From Salinibacterium sp. TMP30 (lineage in GTDB: Bacteria; Actinomycetota; Actinomycetes; Actinomycetales; Microbacteriaceae), in contig NZ_CP151642.1 of the NCBI RefSeq assembly GCF_038397785.1, forward strand, positions 1,550,001 through 1,614,000: a stretch of 64,000 nucleotides of DNA. The letters are read 5' to 3'. A model generated the notes under the pieces. It had not been told where the DNA came from. It did no database searches and saw only the letters and a list, made by a program, of their open reading frames with translations. Shown here one piece after another: positions 25,172 through 35,599 of the stretch. Both the position numbers and the translations under genes were made by a program. Positions within the stretch are counted from its first letter, which is position 1. Each line of letters opens with the position of its first letter.

Positions 25172-26680
25172 GTGAGCACAAATAACTCACCCACGCAGAC
25201 TGGCATTCTCGCCAGCGTTGAAACCCGATCCATCGACTACGTGCCCCAAGGCGAGCGCAGAGGCCGCCTGTTCGACCAATCGACCGTCTGGTTTGCCGGA
25301 AGCGCGCAGCTACTCACCATAGCGACGGGCGCAATAGGAATCGGGCTCGGGCTCAACCTCGCTTGGACTCTCATTGGGCTCGCTCTCGGCACGATCCTCG
25401 GGACGATCCCGGTGTCGGCCCATGCAACGCAGGGGCCGCACCTCGGACTCCCACAGATGGTCCAGTCGCGCCCGCAGTTCGGACGATACGGAGCGCTCTT
25501 CATCTGGGCGATGGCGATTGTCGTCTACTGGGGCTACGTCGTGCTCGGTGGCAACCTGGTAGGCGTAACAGCCGAGGGACTTGGCTGGGGAAGCGCGCCC
25601 CTGTGGGCCATTGTGGTCTGCCTTGTGGCTATCATCCTCGCGATCTTCGGCTACCACTGGCTGCACGCCGCGCAGCGCTACATCAGCTACGCGCTCGTGG
25701 CGGTAATCCTCATATACGTAATCGGACTGAGTGTCCTCGGACAGATCCCGGCGGAGTTTTTCAACCTCATGGGCACTTTCCAGGTGGGACCGTTTCTCGC
25801 CGTGGTTACCGCTGCCGCAGCATACCAACTGACCTGGGCGTTCTTCGTGTCGGATTACTCGCGCTACATGCCGTACGACACTAAGCGGAGCACGATCGTT
25901 GCCACCACCTCAGGGGGACTTTTCCTAGGGCTCTTCTCATTCATGGCCATCGGTGCCGTAGCCGCGTCGCTGTTGCCGTCGCTGTTGGAATCGTCGCCGG
26001 AACTGTCGGGACGCCTTGAAGGAGACGCGACAGGCTTCGCTGTGGGCCTTGTGGAGACGGGCAAGCTGGTATTCCCCGGCCTTGGTGAGCTCGTCCTCAT
26101 CGCCGGTGGGCTCGGCCTGATCGGACTCATGGCGATGTGCGTCTACGGCGGCTCGCTCACGCTCATAACCGCGCTTGACAGCATTCGCCCGGTGCGCCCC
26201 ACACGCCGGATTCGGGTAATCACGATCCTCATTGTGGGTCTGACAGGCGCTGTCGCCGCGGCGCTCGTACCAACCGACTACCTCTATAACAACCTGTACA
26301 CCGTGCTCATCGTACTCGCCTACCTTATGGGCCCATGGACCGCTGTGAATCTGACGGATTTTTTCTTCGTGCGGCGCGGACACTACTCGGTGACGGAGAT
26401 GTTTCGGCGCGGCGGTATGTACGGTTTGTGGAGCTGGAGGGGGATCGTCGCCTATGTTGCGGCGGTCATCGCTATGAGCCCGTTCATGTACATCCCTGGG
26501 CTGTACGAGGGTCCGATTGCAGAGGCACTCGGCGGGGTCGACATCGCGTTCTTCGTCGGAATCCCGGTCGGCGGCGTACTTTACTGGCTGTTCTGCCGGA
26601 ATCTCGACCTCGCCGCGGAGCTCGACACGATCGCTGAGGCTGACAAAGGCATCGACGCGATCGCGCGTCCTGTCGAGTAA
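25172..26680 (+). CDS. NCS1-family permease (cytosine/purine/allantoin type)
   Basis: 502 residues from a GTG at 25172, chosen because AAGGAGG lies at 25156-25162; the longer frame from 25103 would start before this site. About twelve membrane helices. The N-terminal IDYVPQGERRGRLFDQSTVWFAGSAQ block, then GTIPVSAHATQGPHLGLPQM and SRPQFGRYGA, is the NCS1 signature. These secondary carriers import nucleobases, hydantoins, allantoin, thiamine or related ring compounds with Na+ or H+. First gene of a likely operon with the dehydrogenase 8 bases downstream. Confidence 0.85.
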   Translation: MSTNNSPTQTGILASVETRSIDYVPQGERRGRLFDQSTVWFAGSAQLLTIATGAIGIGLGLNLAWTLIGLALGTILGTIPVSAHATQGPHLGLPQMVQSRPQFGRYGALFIWAMAIVVYWGYVVLGGNLVGVTAEGLGWGSAPLWAIVVCLVAIILAIFGYHWLHAAQRYISYALVAVILIYVIGLSVLGQIPAEFFNLMGTFQVGPFLAVVTAAAAYQLTWAFFVSDYSRYMPYDTKRSTIVATTSGGLFLGLFSFMAIGAVAASLLPSLLESSPELSGRLEGDATGFAVGLVETGKLVFPGLGELVLIAGGLGLIGLMAMCVYGGSLTLITALDSIRPVRPTRRIRVITILIVGLTGAVAAALVPTDYLYNNLYTVLIVLAYLMGPWTAVNLTDFFFVRRGHYSVTEMFRRGGMYGLWSWRGIVAYVAAVIAMSPFMYIPGLYEGPIAEALGGVDIAFFVGIPVGGVLYWLFCRNLDLAAELDTIAEADKGIDAIARPVE

Positions 26681-26688
26681 GGAACGAC

Positions 26689-28239
26689 ATGTCTACTGGC
26701 ACCGATACTCCCGTTTCGTTCGGACCGTCTTCCGAGGCGGCTGAGCTCCTTGCACGGGTATCCGATTGTCTGCTCGGCCCGCGAGGGCTCGGTCCGGCGG
26801 CGGGCGCCCACCGGCAGCTTGTCCTCGATCCGGCGACGCTTCGGGAACTTGGCAGCTTCACCGATCCGACCGAGGAACAGGTCGAGGAGGTGGTCGCCGC
26901 GGCCGAGGTCGCGCAGCGTGTGTGGAATGCGTGCACTCCGCTCGTGCGAGCGGAAATGTTGCACGAGGTTGCCTCTAAGATTCGCACGCACACCCGTCTC
27001 GTCGCTGAGATCCTCACGCTCGAGACAGGCAAGCCGTTCAAGGAGTCGGCAGATGAAATGAGCTGGTCTGCGTCAGCGATCGATTACTACGCCGAAGTCG
27101 GGCGACACTCGATCGGCACCATCCATGGAACGGCAACCCCTGGCCAGACCCATTTCACGATTAAGGAGGCAATGGGCACGGTGGTCATCATCCTGCCCGC
27201 AAATTTTCCTTTCCTATTGCTGGTCTGGTCTGCTGCTGCGGCACTTGCCGCAGGCAACTCGGTCATCGTGAAGCCATCGGAGAATGCAAGCCTCTGCACG
27301 CTCGCCTTCGTCGAGCTCTTCCAGGAGCTCGGCGAAGGCCTTGTGCAGTGCGTGCCGGGAGGCGCCGAAGCCGCCAAGCAGCTCGTTGGTCATCCGAACT
27401 CACATATGGTGGCGTTCACGGGTAGCGTCCCTACCGGGCGGGCAGTAGCCCGCACCTGTGCCGACATGTTCAAGCCGCACCTCATCGAGGCGTCCGGAAG
27501 CGATGCGTTCATCGTGATGCCTTCGGCGCCGGTTGAAGTCGCCGCTCGTGCCGCAACGTTCGCCGCGTTCCTCAATGCCGGGCAGGTGTGCACCTCGGCG
27601 GAGAAGATTCTCGTGCACGAGGACGTCTACGACGATTTCCTCACCGCGTTCGTTCGAAACGTCGAACAGCTGAGGCTTGGCCACGGACTTGACCGTGTGG
27701 ACATCGGAGCGATGGAGAATGCCCGCGAACGCGAACGCGTCGAGGGTCTTCTTGAGCGCGCCGTCGAGCAGGGTGCGCGTATCGTGACCGGCGGGTCGCG
27801 CCCCGCGCTTGATGGTGAACTCGCCGACGGCTACTTCTTCACACCGACCGTCATCGAGGGCTGCACTCCGGAGTTCGATCTGTACTCGCAAGAGGTGTTC
27901 GGCCCAGTGGCGCCGGTCTACAAGGTGTCGAGCTTCGACGAGGCGCTGACGATTGCCAATGGAACGCAGTTCGGACTCGGGGCGACACTGTATTCGCGAG
28001 ACATAGTTGAGATTGACCGCGCTCAGCGCGAGATCGTTTCCGGCATGGTGTGGGTTAACGCGCCGTTGCTCGACAACGATGCGGGGCCGTTTGGTGGACG
28101 GAAGCTTTCCGGCATCGGCCGTCAGCTGGGTGCTGAAGGTCTTGACGCCTTCCGCCACACCAAGCTCGTCATGATAGACCCGAATATGTCAGAGCAGGAC
28201 TTCTGGTGGTTTCCGTACTCTGACGAGGAAGCATGGTAG
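26689..28239 (+). CDS. NAD(P)-dependent aldehyde dehydrogenase
   Basis: 516 residues; AAGGA precedes the ATG and the gap to the permease is eight bases. ALDH motifs: VIVKPSENAS (cofactor lysine), FTGSVPTGRAVA, catalytic Cys in NAGQVCTSAEKI, and EVFGPVAPVY plus PFGGRKLSGIGRQ near the C-terminus. The general-base region reads LIEASGSDAFIV where most relatives have ELGG, a modest deviation that keeps the glutamate. Likely oxidises an aldehyde made by the downstream FAD enzyme or after hydrolysis of an imported compound. Specificity cannot be assigned. Confidence 0.85.
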   Translation: MSTGTDTPVSFGPSSEAAELLARVSDCLLGPRGLGPAAGAHRQLVLDPATLRELGSFTDPTEEQVEEVVAAAEVAQRVWNACTPLVRAEMLHEVASKIRTHTRLVAEILTLETGKPFKESADEMSWSASAIDYYAEVGRHSIGTIHGTATPGQTHFTIKEAMGTVVIILPANFPFLLLVWSAAAALAAGNSVIVKPSENASLCTLAFVELFQELGEGLVQCVPGGAEAAKQLVGHPNSHMVAFTGSVPTGRAVARTCADMFKPHLIEASGSDAFIVMPSAPVEVAARAATFAAFLNAGQVCTSAEKILVHEDVYDDFLTAFVRNVEQLRLGHGLDRVDIGAMENARERERVEGLLERAVEQGARIVTGGSRPALDGELADGYFFTPTVIEGCTPEFDLYSQEVFGPVAPVYKVSSFDEALTIANGTQFGLGATLYSRDIVEIDRAQREIVSGMVWVNAPLLDNDAGPFGGRKLSGIGRQLGAEGLDAFRHTKLVMIDPNMSEQDFWWFPYSDEEAW

Positions 28240-28381
28240 ATCACGTCACTGCTCATATTAGAGAACAAAGTCAGAACTCGATTTCTATTTCAATAGCAAC
28301 GTCCTGCGGGGTCCGCGCGCGCACTCTCGACAGATCGTTCGACAATTCGTTCCGCAAACGGAACAGTGAGGACATGAACTG

Positions 28382-29782
28382 ATGACGACGCTGGGTGCGG
28401 GCTTCCGCAATGGAGGTGTGTCTTACTGGGTGGAGAGCGAGGGCCGTCCCGAGCGGCGACTCCCGCTCTCCGGATCCCGGGAGGCGGATGTCGCGATCGT
28501 CGGCGCAGGGCTCACCGGGTTGTGGACCGCGTACTACCTGAAGCGCGCGCGTCCCGAACTCGAGATCGTGATCGTCGAGAAGGATTTCGCAGGGTTCGGT
28601 GCATCCGGCCGTAACGGCGGATGGATGAGCGCTAAACCGGCCGGTCTGTTTCGGCACTACGCGCGTGCAGCAGGAGCACCCGCGGCGATTGCACTGCAAC
28701 AGGAGATGTTCAGCGCCGTCGAAGAGTCGGTGCGCGTTGCGACCGCGGAAGGCTTCGGCGACGGCATCGTCCACGACGGACTGCTGCATGTCGCTACGAG
28801 CAACGCCCAATTGACTAGGATGCGCTCCTCGCTCGCAGTCCTGCGCCAGGAGGGCTGGGCCGGCGATCACCTGGTCGAGCTAGGGCCCGCGGAATTCGCC
28901 GAGCGGATCACTGTGGCTGGCGCGCGCGGGGGATATTGGACACCGCATTGCGCGCGCGTTCATCCGGCCCGCTACACCTTCGCCCTTGCGCAAGTCGTCG
29001 AAGAATCTGGAGTGACGATCTACGAGGACACCGCTGCGACAGCAATCGGGCCACACACCGTTCGGACGACCCGTGGAGACATCCGTGCGAAGCACATCGT
29101 CCAAGCCATGGAAGGGTACACCTGTGGGCTCGACGGGCAGCGTCGCCGCCTGCTGCCGATGAACAGCAGCATGGTTGTGACCGAGCCACTCACCGACTCC
29201 GAACTCGAGTCGATCGGATGGCGCGGGGGCGAACTTCTCGGCGATATGGCTCATAACTTCTCCTACCTCCAGCGCACCGCCGACGGACGGATCGCACTCG
29301 GTGGCCGCGGCGTTCCCTACAACTTCGGGTCGAGCTTCGACCGAGACGGCCGAACTTCACAGAAGGCGGTTGGACAACTCGGAGTACGCCTCCTCGAACT
29401 CTTCCCTGGCCTCACCGAGACGAAACTGCACCACACTTGGTCGGGCGTGCTCGGCGTGCCCCGCGACTGGACCGCGGGCGTGACCTACGATCCCAGCACC
29501 GGCATTGCGTTCGCCGGCGGCTATGTCGGTCACGGACTCGCGGGCACGAACCTCGCGGCGCGTACGGTGCGTGATCTGCTGCTCGGAGAGAGCACCCCGC
29601 TTACTAGTCTGCCGTGGGTAGGTCATCGCTCTCGAAACTGGGAGTTCGAACCGCTCCGCTGGTTAGGGGCAGCGACCCTATACACCGCCTACCGCTTCGC
29701 GGACCGGCGAGAATATGCGTCAGGGCGAGCGACGACCCATCCGGCAGCCCGTTTCGCAACCGTCATCAGCGGGCGTCGTTGA
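28382..29782 (+). CDS. FAD-dependent amine-oxidase-like oxidoreductase (DAO family)
   Basis: 466 residues, ATG at 28382. The FAD-binding Rossmann motif VAIVGAGLTGLWTAYYL is at about residues 37-53, followed by GFGASGRNGGWM, typical of the DAO family that includes gamma-glutamylputrescine oxidase and glycine/sarcosine oxidases. The C-terminal YVGHGLAGTNLAARTVRDLL closes the FAD site. Family members oxidise primary or secondary amines to aldehydes or ketoacids with H2O2 or via electron carriers. With the NCS1 carrier and aldehyde dehydrogenase it suggests amine uptake, oxidation to an aldehyde and oxidation to an acid. The 142-base gap before it could hold a second promoter. Confidence 0.8.
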   Translation: MTTLGAGFRNGGVSYWVESEGRPERRLPLSGSREADVAIVGAGLTGLWTAYYLKRARPELEIVIVEKDFAGFGASGRNGGWMSAKPAGLFRHYARAAGAPAAIALQQEMFSAVEESVRVATAEGFGDGIVHDGLLHVATSNAQLTRMRSSLAVLRQEGWAGDHLVELGPAEFAERITVAGARGGYWTPHCARVHPARYTFALAQVVEESGVTIYEDTAATAIGPHTVRTTRGDIRAKHIVQAMEGYTCGLDGQRRRLLPMNSSMVVTEPLTDSELESIGWRGGELLGDMAHNFSYLQRTADGRIALGGRGVPYNFGSSFDRDGRTSQKAVGQLGVRLLELFPGLTETKLHHTWSGVLGVPRDWTAGVTYDPSTGIAFAGGYVGHGLAGTNLAARTVRDLLLGESTPLTSLPWVGHRSRNWEFEPLRWLGAATLYTAYRFADRREYASGRATTHPAARFATVISGRR

Positions 29783-30711
29783 GAGCATCGATCACGAGCA
29801 CTTCCTCGCGTGCGGCATTCGTGCCCACTACACCACTCGAGGCTACCAGCCCGAGTAGCGGGTTGCAGCTAAACGCACGCTGGCGGCATCCCAAAACCAC
29901 AGCGAATCTATAGGGCAGTGACCCGCAGCCACCAGCGAAGGGAGCAGTTCGCCTGCGAGATGTGAACAAATTGGAAGGGGCGCTTGGCGCATCAGGTATG
30001 CTGCCGAACCACCGTTTGCATGGGGCCGGAACTGGTGAGGCCACGGAGAGGAGACGAACGCAAATGGATCGCGCGGGGCATGTCGTGACACTACAGTGGC
30101 CGACGAAATGGTTGCCGAGTTGCCGGTAGCCCTCCGGGCGCATAGGACTCGCGACATCGCGCCAAATCGTTAACATCACCGATGAAAAGACTCGACGGGG
30201 CTCGAAGATCCGACCCGGTGAACTGCGACGACGGAGTGCCCTGTCGCCGTTCTGAACGGTTAATGACCGGTTACGGCCGCAAAGTGTTCAAAATTAAACC
30301 GTTGCTAGCGGATTGCCCCCACATAATATCCGTACTCACCCACATACCCCCATACGAACGTCAGCAGATTCGAAATCAAAGGGATGGCGAGAGACCGAAG
30401 GGACCCACAAACACGGCGATGCAAAAACTGAGTCTCTAGAAGGGGTCTGGGCTTCCGCACTCAGCCCGATAATCGCCTCCGGGCCAATGAACGCTCGCAC
30501 CGAGGCAGACGGCAGGTCACCCTACCCGACCTGGTCTTCACGATAGCGGGATGGCTCGGCCACGTGTTCGCCTCCAGCGGAAGCGATTGTGGACTATTTC
30601 ACCGCCGGATGTCGTTGGCTTCGGTAACAATAAAGATGACGCAAGATCTGTGCGCCCTTCTCAAACCCGGCTGCTGCTTCGTCCTACCGCTTTAGACACG
30701 ACAGGATTCTC
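29783..30711. other. 930-base stretch without a supported gene
   Basis: Open frames up to about 137 codons occur (for example minus strand 29766-30179) but have odd composition, no ribosome site and no family I recognise. No tRNA-like or clear terminator structure was found. It may be decayed DNA between the catabolic operon and the MFS gene; the last about 100 bases should hold the MFS promoter. Confidence 0.45.
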
Positions 30712-32217
30712 ATGACCAGTACGGCGCCGATTACCGGCAGCATCCCGCTTCTCGCGGGGCGAGCAGGCGGGTCCGAGACTGCAGTCGACAACAGCGGTCG
30801 CAACCGCCTCGTCATTTCGCTCATGCTCGCGGCTACGTTTGTGGTGTTCCTCAACGAAACCTCCCTCGTGGTCGCCATCCCCCGCATCATGGCCGACCTG
30901 CGGATAGAGCCGAGCACCGCCCAATGGCTGTCGACCTCCTTCATGCTGACGATGGCGGTGGTGATTCCGATCACCGGATTCCTCATCCAACGCTTCTCAA
31001 CCCGCAGCATCTACATCGCCGCAATGTCCCTCTTCACCACCGGTACCCTGCTGGGCGCTGTAGCTCCCACCTTCTTCGTACTAATTGTTGGACGTGTGAT
31101 CCAAGCCTCCGGCACCGCCATGATGCTTCCCCTCCTCATGACAACAGTGATGACACTCGTGCCGCCGGCAACTCGGGGCAAGACGATGGGCAATGTATCC
31201 ATCGTCATGTCGATGGCACCCGCCGTTGGGCCCACCGTTGCCGGACTAGTCCTAGCGGTCTTCGACTGGCGCTGGGTCTTCATCGTCATGATACCCATCT
31301 CCGTCATCGCACTCGTGCTCGGAATCACCAAAGTCACCAACGTCACTGACCCCCGCAAAGTCTCGATCGACGTGCTCTCCGTCATCCTCTCCGCCATCGC
31401 ATTCTCCGGCCTCATCTACGGGCTCTCCAGCCTCGGAGAATCCGCCAGCGGCGAAGTGCTCATCGCCCCCGCCATCCCCATCACGGCCGGCGCCATCAGC
31501 CTTGCACTGTTCATCATTCGTCAGCTCAAACTCCAGAAGACTGACCGTGCACTACTCGACCTGCGCACCTTCGCTGCCCCCGGCTTCGCCATCTCCATTA
31601 GCCTCATGATGGTCATGATGGCGGCACTCTTCGGCACCATCATCCTGCTGCCCATGTTCACGCAAAATGTTCTCGGACTCGAACCCATCCAGAGCGGACG
31701 CCTCGTACTCCCCGGCAGCCTCATCATGGGGCTCCTCGGGCCCATCGTCGGGCGCCTCTACGACAAAGTCGGACCACGCCCCCTCATGATCCCGGGCGCA
31801 ATTCTCGTGAGCGCAGCGCTCTGGAGCTTCACCATGCTCACCGAAAGCAGCCCACCCTTCATGGTCGTCGCCATCCACATCCCCATGAGCATCGGCCTCG
31901 CGTTCATGTTCACCCCCCTCTTCACCTCCGCCTTGGGATCCCTCAAACCCCACCTGTACTCCCACGGCAGCGCCACCATCGGCACCGTGCAACAACTCGC
32001 CGGAGCCGCCGGAACAGCACTGTTCATCGCCCTCCTGACCGTTCAGTCAGTCGCACTAGCCTCAGATGGCGCCACCGACACCGTCGCCCTCGCCGGAGGA
32101 GTACGCCTCGCCTTCATGGCCGGCGGAATCATCTCCCTCTTCGCCGTCGTCGCAACCTTCTTCGTCAAGCGCCCTGACTCCGAACTGACACCCGCGAACG
32201 CACCCGCAGGCCACTAG
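30712..32217 (+). CDS. MFS drug-exporter-like transporter (DHA2 / EmrB-QacA type)
   Basis: 501 residues with about 14 membrane helices. Motifs of the DHA2 group: FLNETSLVVAIPRIMADL in helix 1, AQWLSTSFMLTMAVVIPITG in helix 2, RVIQASGTAMMLPLLMTT, and motif C-like MAPAVGPTVAGLV in helix 5. These proton antiporters expel lipophilic cations, antibiotics or other small molecules. No regulator gene adjoins it, and the substrate is unknown. AGGA lies about six bases before the ATG. It converges on der, with a shared terminator between them. Confidence 0.85.
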   Translation: MTSTAPITGSIPLLAGRAGGSETAVDNSGRNRLVISLMLAATFVVFLNETSLVVAIPRIMADLRIEPSTAQWLSTSFMLTMAVVIPITGFLIQRFSTRSIYIAAMSLFTTGTLLGAVAPTFFVLIVGRVIQASGTAMMLPLLMTTVMTLVPPATRGKTMGNVSIVMSMAPAVGPTVAGLVLAVFDWRWVFIVMIPISVIALVLGITKVTNVTDPRKVSIDVLSVILSAIAFSGLIYGLSSLGESASGEVLIAPAIPITAGAISLALFIIRQLKLQKTDRALLDLRTFAAPGFAISISLMMVMMAALFGTIILLPMFTQNVLGLEPIQSGRLVLPGSLIMGLLGPIVGRLYDKVGPRPLMIPGAILVSAALWSFTMLTESSPPFMVVAIHIPMSIGLAFMFTPLFTSALGSLKPHLYSHGSATIGTVQQLAGAAGTALFIALLTVQSVALASDGATDTVALAGGVRLAFMAGGIISLFAVVATFFVKRPDSELTPANAPAGH

Positions 32218-32261
32218 CCCACAAACAACCTGCAACCCGCCTAACCCACGCAACGCAAAAA

Positions 32262-32293
32262 GGCGAGTCACCCTCGAAAGAGGGTGACTCGCC
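32262..32293 (-). terminator. Strong intrinsic terminator between the MFS gene and der
   Basis: A perfect 14-base-pair stem GGCGAGTCACCCTC with a GAAA loop. The AAAAA at 32257-32261 becomes a T-run on the minus strand, so it terminates the long der-side operon; it may also slow the plus-strand MFS transcript. Confidence 0.9.
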
Positions 32294-32310
32294 GTTGGCC
32301 ATTTCACAAA

Positions 32311-33831
32311 CTACTTGCGCTTACGCTTCTCACGCACCCGCATGTTGACCTGAATCGGCGTGCCATCGAAGCCGAAAATCTCACGCAACCGACGCGTAAT
32401 AAAACGGCGGTACTGCGGGTCCAAGAACCCGGTCGTGAACAGCACAAACGTGGGCGGACGGCTTGACGCCTGAGTACCAAACAGGATGCGCGGCTGCTTG
32501 CCACCACGCAGCGGGTGAGGGTGCTCCTGCGTGAGTTCCGCCAGAAGCGCGTTGAACTTACCCGTCGGAACGCGGGTATCCCACGATTCCAACGCCAACT
32601 CCAACGCCGGAACCAGCTTCTCCATGTGGCGGCCAGTCTTGGCCGAAATATTCACGCGAGGAGCCCACGCAACATGCGACAGATCCTTATCGATTTCACG
32701 TTCAAGCAGGTCACGACGTTCGTCATCGAGAAGATCCCACTTATTGAAAGCCAGAACGAGCGCACGGCCCGATTCCAACACGAGGTCAACAATCTTCAAG
32801 TCCTGAACGCTCAGCGGCTGACTCACATCGAAGATGACAACAGCGACTTCAGCCTTCTCCAACGCTGCACTCGTGCGCAGGGTTGCGTAGAAGTCTGCAC
32901 CCTGAGCCAAAGCGACACGACGACGGATACCCGCAGTGTCAACGAAGCGCCAAAACTTTCCGCCAAGCTCAATCTGCTCATCAACCGGGTCACGAGTCGT
33001 GCCCGCAAGCTCGTTGACAACAACACGCTCTTCACCAGCAGTCTTGTTGAGCAGGCTTGACTTGCCGACGTTCGGGCGGCCAAGAATAGCAACGCGCCGA
33101 GGCCCGCCCACTTCTTCTTTCGCAACAGTCGAAATCTCCGGAAGAACCGTGAGCACATGGTCAAGCAGATCAGCAACACCACGGCCGTGCACGGCGGAGG
33201 CAGGCCAGGGCTGACCGAGTCCGAGGCTCCAGAGTGCTGCCGCATCCGACTCCTGGTGAACATCGTCAACCTTGTTGGCCACCAGAATCACAGGCTTCTT
33301 GGTGGCACGCAACATGCGCACGACATGCTCATCGGTTGAAGTGGGGCCGACCGTGGCATCCACCACAAACAGCACAGCGTCGGCAAGATCGATAGCGATC
33401 TCCGCTTGAGCGGCAACCGATGCGTCAATGCCCTTAGCGTCGGGCTCCCAACCGCCAGTGTCAACGATTGTGAAGTGGCGGTTGTTCCACTCGGCCTTGT
33501 AGTTCACACGGTCGCGAGTGACACCGGGAGTGTCCTCAACAACAGCCTCACGACGCCCGATGATTCGGTTAACAAGTGCAGACTTGCCCACGTTCGGGCG
33601 GCCAACAATCGCCAGCACCGGCAGGGCGGGAAGGTAGTAGATCGCATCAGGGTCTTCGCTCGCCGAGTCGAGAACATCGAGGTCCTCATCGTCGAGCTCG
33701 TAGTCACTGAGGCCGGCGCGCAAAGCAGAAGTGCGCTGCGCGGCTTCGTCCTCGTTCATGCCAGAAAGTCGTTCGACGAGCGCCGGATTCAGTTCGGGAA
33801 AGTCGTCTTCGGCGGGCGAATGATCGGCCAT
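32311..33831 (-). CDS. der: Ribosome-assembly GTPase Der (EngA)
   Basis: 506 residues with two tandem GTPase domains, each with GRPNVGKS (first at 78-84, second near 245), DTGGW and DTAGIR switch-II motifs, and NKVD / NKWD specificity motifs, followed by a KH-like C-terminal domain ending in a basic RVREKRKRK. Der acts in 50S subunit assembly. An about 65-residue acidic N-terminal extension precedes the first G domain, common in actinobacteria. It follows cmk by 14 bases and is the last gene of the conserved minus-strand run. Confidence 0.95.
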   Translation of the reverse strand: MADHSPAEDDFPELNPALVERLSGMNEDEAAQRTSALRAGLSDYELDDEDLDVLDSASEDPDAIYYLPALPVLAIVGRPNVGKSALVNRIIGRREAVVEDTPGVTRDRVNYKAEWNNRHFTIVDTGGWEPDAKGIDASVAAQAEIAIDLADAVLFVVDATVGPTSTDEHVVRMLRATKKPVILVANKVDDVHQESDAAALWSLGLGQPWPASAVHGRGVADLLDHVLTVLPEISTVAKEEVGGPRRVAILGRPNVGKSSLLNKTAGEERVVVNELAGTTRDPVDEQIELGGKFWRFVDTAGIRRRVALAQGADFYATLRTSAALEKAEVAVVIFDVSQPLSVQDLKIVDLVLESGRALVLAFNKWDLLDDERRDLLEREIDKDLSHVAWAPRVNISAKTGRHMEKLVPALELALESWDTRVPTGKFNALLAELTQEHPHPLRGGKQPRILFGTQASSRPPTFVLFTTGFLDPQYRRFITRRLREIFGFDGTPIQVNMRVREKRKRK

Positions 33832-33845
33832 GGGTAGTCCTTTGG

Positions 33846-34520
33846 TTACATGCTGGAGCGAACGAAACTCGCGACGGCCGTCACGGTTTGATCGAAGTCA
33901 AGATTGGTGGAGTCAATTGTGATGACTCCTTCTGCGGCGTTCATGAAGTCCACGACTTTGGAGTCCTGCGCATCTCGATAACTGAGTTGTTGCGCCGTTG
34001 TCGCGCTCGACTCTCCGGAGAGTTCGGCCGCACGTCTTCCCATTCTAGCTTCTTCACTGGCTGTAAGCAGAATTCGCGACTGAGCGTCCGGGGCAACCAC
34101 CGTGGTGATGTCTCGCCCTTCGACCACAATGCCCGGTTTTTGGCTGCCAGCAATGATGCTGCGGAAGAGCTCAACCATGAATTCGCGCACCTCAGGAATG
34201 CGCGCAATATTCGACACAACACCCGTGATGCGAGGTTCGCGGATGTCGTCGGTCACGATCTCCGAACCAACCTTCACAAAGTAGTTGTCGGGATCAATCC
34301 CGATCGTGTACTCGAAGCGTGGGAGGGTCTCGATCACATCGACGGGGCCGAGAGTGTCAACACCGCGGTCGAGGCAGTGCAGGGCCAACCCGCGGTAGGC
34401 GGCACCCGTATCGAGGTAGTCAAAGCCGAGCTCACGAGCGGTCGCTTTCGACACACTCGATTTTCCGCTGCCGGCCGGGCCATCAACGGCCACAACAACA
34501 AACGACGGGTTCTTGTTCAC
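33846..34520 (-). CDS. cmk: Cytidylate kinase
   Basis: 224 residues. I choose the GTG start at 34520 because it overlaps the tyrA stop (GTGA) and puts [10 protein letters not shown], the P-loop, at residues 13-22, the normal place. Phosphorylates CMP and dCMP with ATP. Other signatures are [10 protein letters not shown] (NMP binding), [15 protein letters not shown] and the lid arginines in [10 protein letters not shown]. Cytoplasmic. Translational coupling between tyrA and cmk is suggested. Confidence 0.93.
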   Translation of the reverse strand: MNKNPSFVVVAVDGPAGSGKSSVSKATARELGFDYLDTGAAYRGLALHCLDRGVDTLGPVDVIETLPRFEYTIGIDPDNYFVKVGSEIVTDDIREPRITGVVSNIARIPEVREFMVELFRSIIAGSQKPGIVVEGRDITTVVAPDAQSRILLTASEEARMGRRAAELSGESSATTAQQLSYRDAQDSKVVDFMNAAEGVITIDSTNLDFDQTVTAVASFVRSSM

Positions 34521-35599
34521 GCGAAAGTCTCCGCAATCTTCCAACCACGAGCCTCAAGCTCGCTAATAAGTAGGGCCTCTTTTTCGGGCAACACCGAGAT
34601 TTCGGCCAAACCGAATTGGGCACCCGGTGAGTGCTCAAGCCTCAAGTCTTCCATGTTCACCTGCGCTTCGCCGATTTCGGTAAGCAGTCGTGCCAACTCC
34701 CCCGGCTTGTCATCCACCATCACAACGAGCTGGCTGAAGTGCTTACTCGTGCCATGCTTACCGGGGATGCGAGCGACGCCCGTGTTGCCTCCGGCCAGCA
34801 GCTCGGCGATCGCGCGGCGTGCACCGGGAGCATCCGGTGTCTCAAGCGCATCGATCGCAACTCCAAGCTCGGCCTGAAGCTCACGCAAAATGTGGGCAAC
34901 CGGCCCCGAGTTTGCCCCCAAAATCTGCACCCACAGTTCAGGCGCGCTCGACGCGATACGGGTGGTGTCACGCAGTCCTTGACCGGCAAGGGCAACAGCG
35001 GCTTCGGATGCTCCCGCCAACCGGTGCGCGAGCAAACTCGCCACCACCTGCGGAACGTGCGAAATCAGAGCCACCGCGTTGTCGTGCTCTGAGGCGGACA
35101 TCGCAACCGGAATCGCGCCCAACTCGATCACGACATCCTCAACCGCACGGCGGCGGAACGGTTCTCCCCGGCCCACGACCCACGGCCGACCAATGAACAA
35201 ATCAGCGCGAGCGGCGCTAGCGCCACCACGTTCGCGTCCGGCAAGAGGATGTGACCCGACGTAGCGATCGAGATCGACGCCCGCCGCGATCAGCTCATCG
35301 AGCACTCCCACCTTCACACTCGCGACATCCGTCACCGTTGCTCGGGGCCAGGCCGCCAGTTCGCGCGCAACAACCTCTGCCGTCACATCGGGCGGGACCG
35401 CAACGATCACCAGCGTTGGTGCATCATCGGGCTGCGGTGCACGACCGGCACCGTAATCAATGGCGAGATTCAGCGTGCTGCGCGAAGCATCATGCACAAT
35501 CACATCGACGCCCTTAGCACGCAGGCCCAGACCGATGCTCGCACCGAGCAAGCCGGCGCCAACGATGCGCACCTGCCCGGTTATACGGCCCAGATTCAC
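34517..35599 (-). CDS. tyrA: Prephenate dehydrogenase with ACT domain
   Basis: 360 residues. A Rossmann motif [14 protein letters not shown] is at the N-terminus; [12 protein letters not shown] holds catalytic and substrate-binding residues, and [16 protein letters not shown] follows in the helical dimerisation part. The last about 75 residues ([20 protein letters not shown] onward) form an ACT domain, the usual tyrosine feedback site. Converts prephenate to 4-hydroxyphenylpyruvate. Its start overlaps the rluB-type gene by four bases and its stop overlaps cmk by four bases. Confidence 0.92.
   Translation of the reverse strand: MNLGRITGQVRIVGAGLLGASIGLGLRAKGVDVIVHDASRSTLNLAIDYGAGRAPQPDDAPTLVIVAVPPDVTAEVVARELAAWPRATVTDVASVKVGVLDELIAAGVDLDRYVGSHPLAGRERGGASAARADLFIGRPWVVGRGEPFRRRAVEDVVIELGAIPVAMSASEHDNAVALISHVPQVVASLLAHRLAGASEAAVALAGQGLRDTTRIASSAPELWVQILGANSGPVAHILRELQAELGVAIDALETPDAPGARRAIAELLAGGNTGVARIPGKHGTSKHFSQLVVMVDDKPGELARLLTEIGEAQVNMEDLRLEHSPGAQFGLAEISVLPEKEALLISELEARGWKIAETFA

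Noticed and set aside
29766-30179. Minus-strand frame of 137 codons after the FAD oxidoreductase gene
   Set aside because: Overlaps the end of that gene, has Cys/Arg-rich composition and no start context or family resemblance.
15328-30711. Phage, toxin-antitoxin or anti-phage defence genes in the accessory region
   Set aside because: I looked for restriction enzymes, helicases, nucleases, reverse transcriptases, phage structural genes and small toxin pairs and recognised none.
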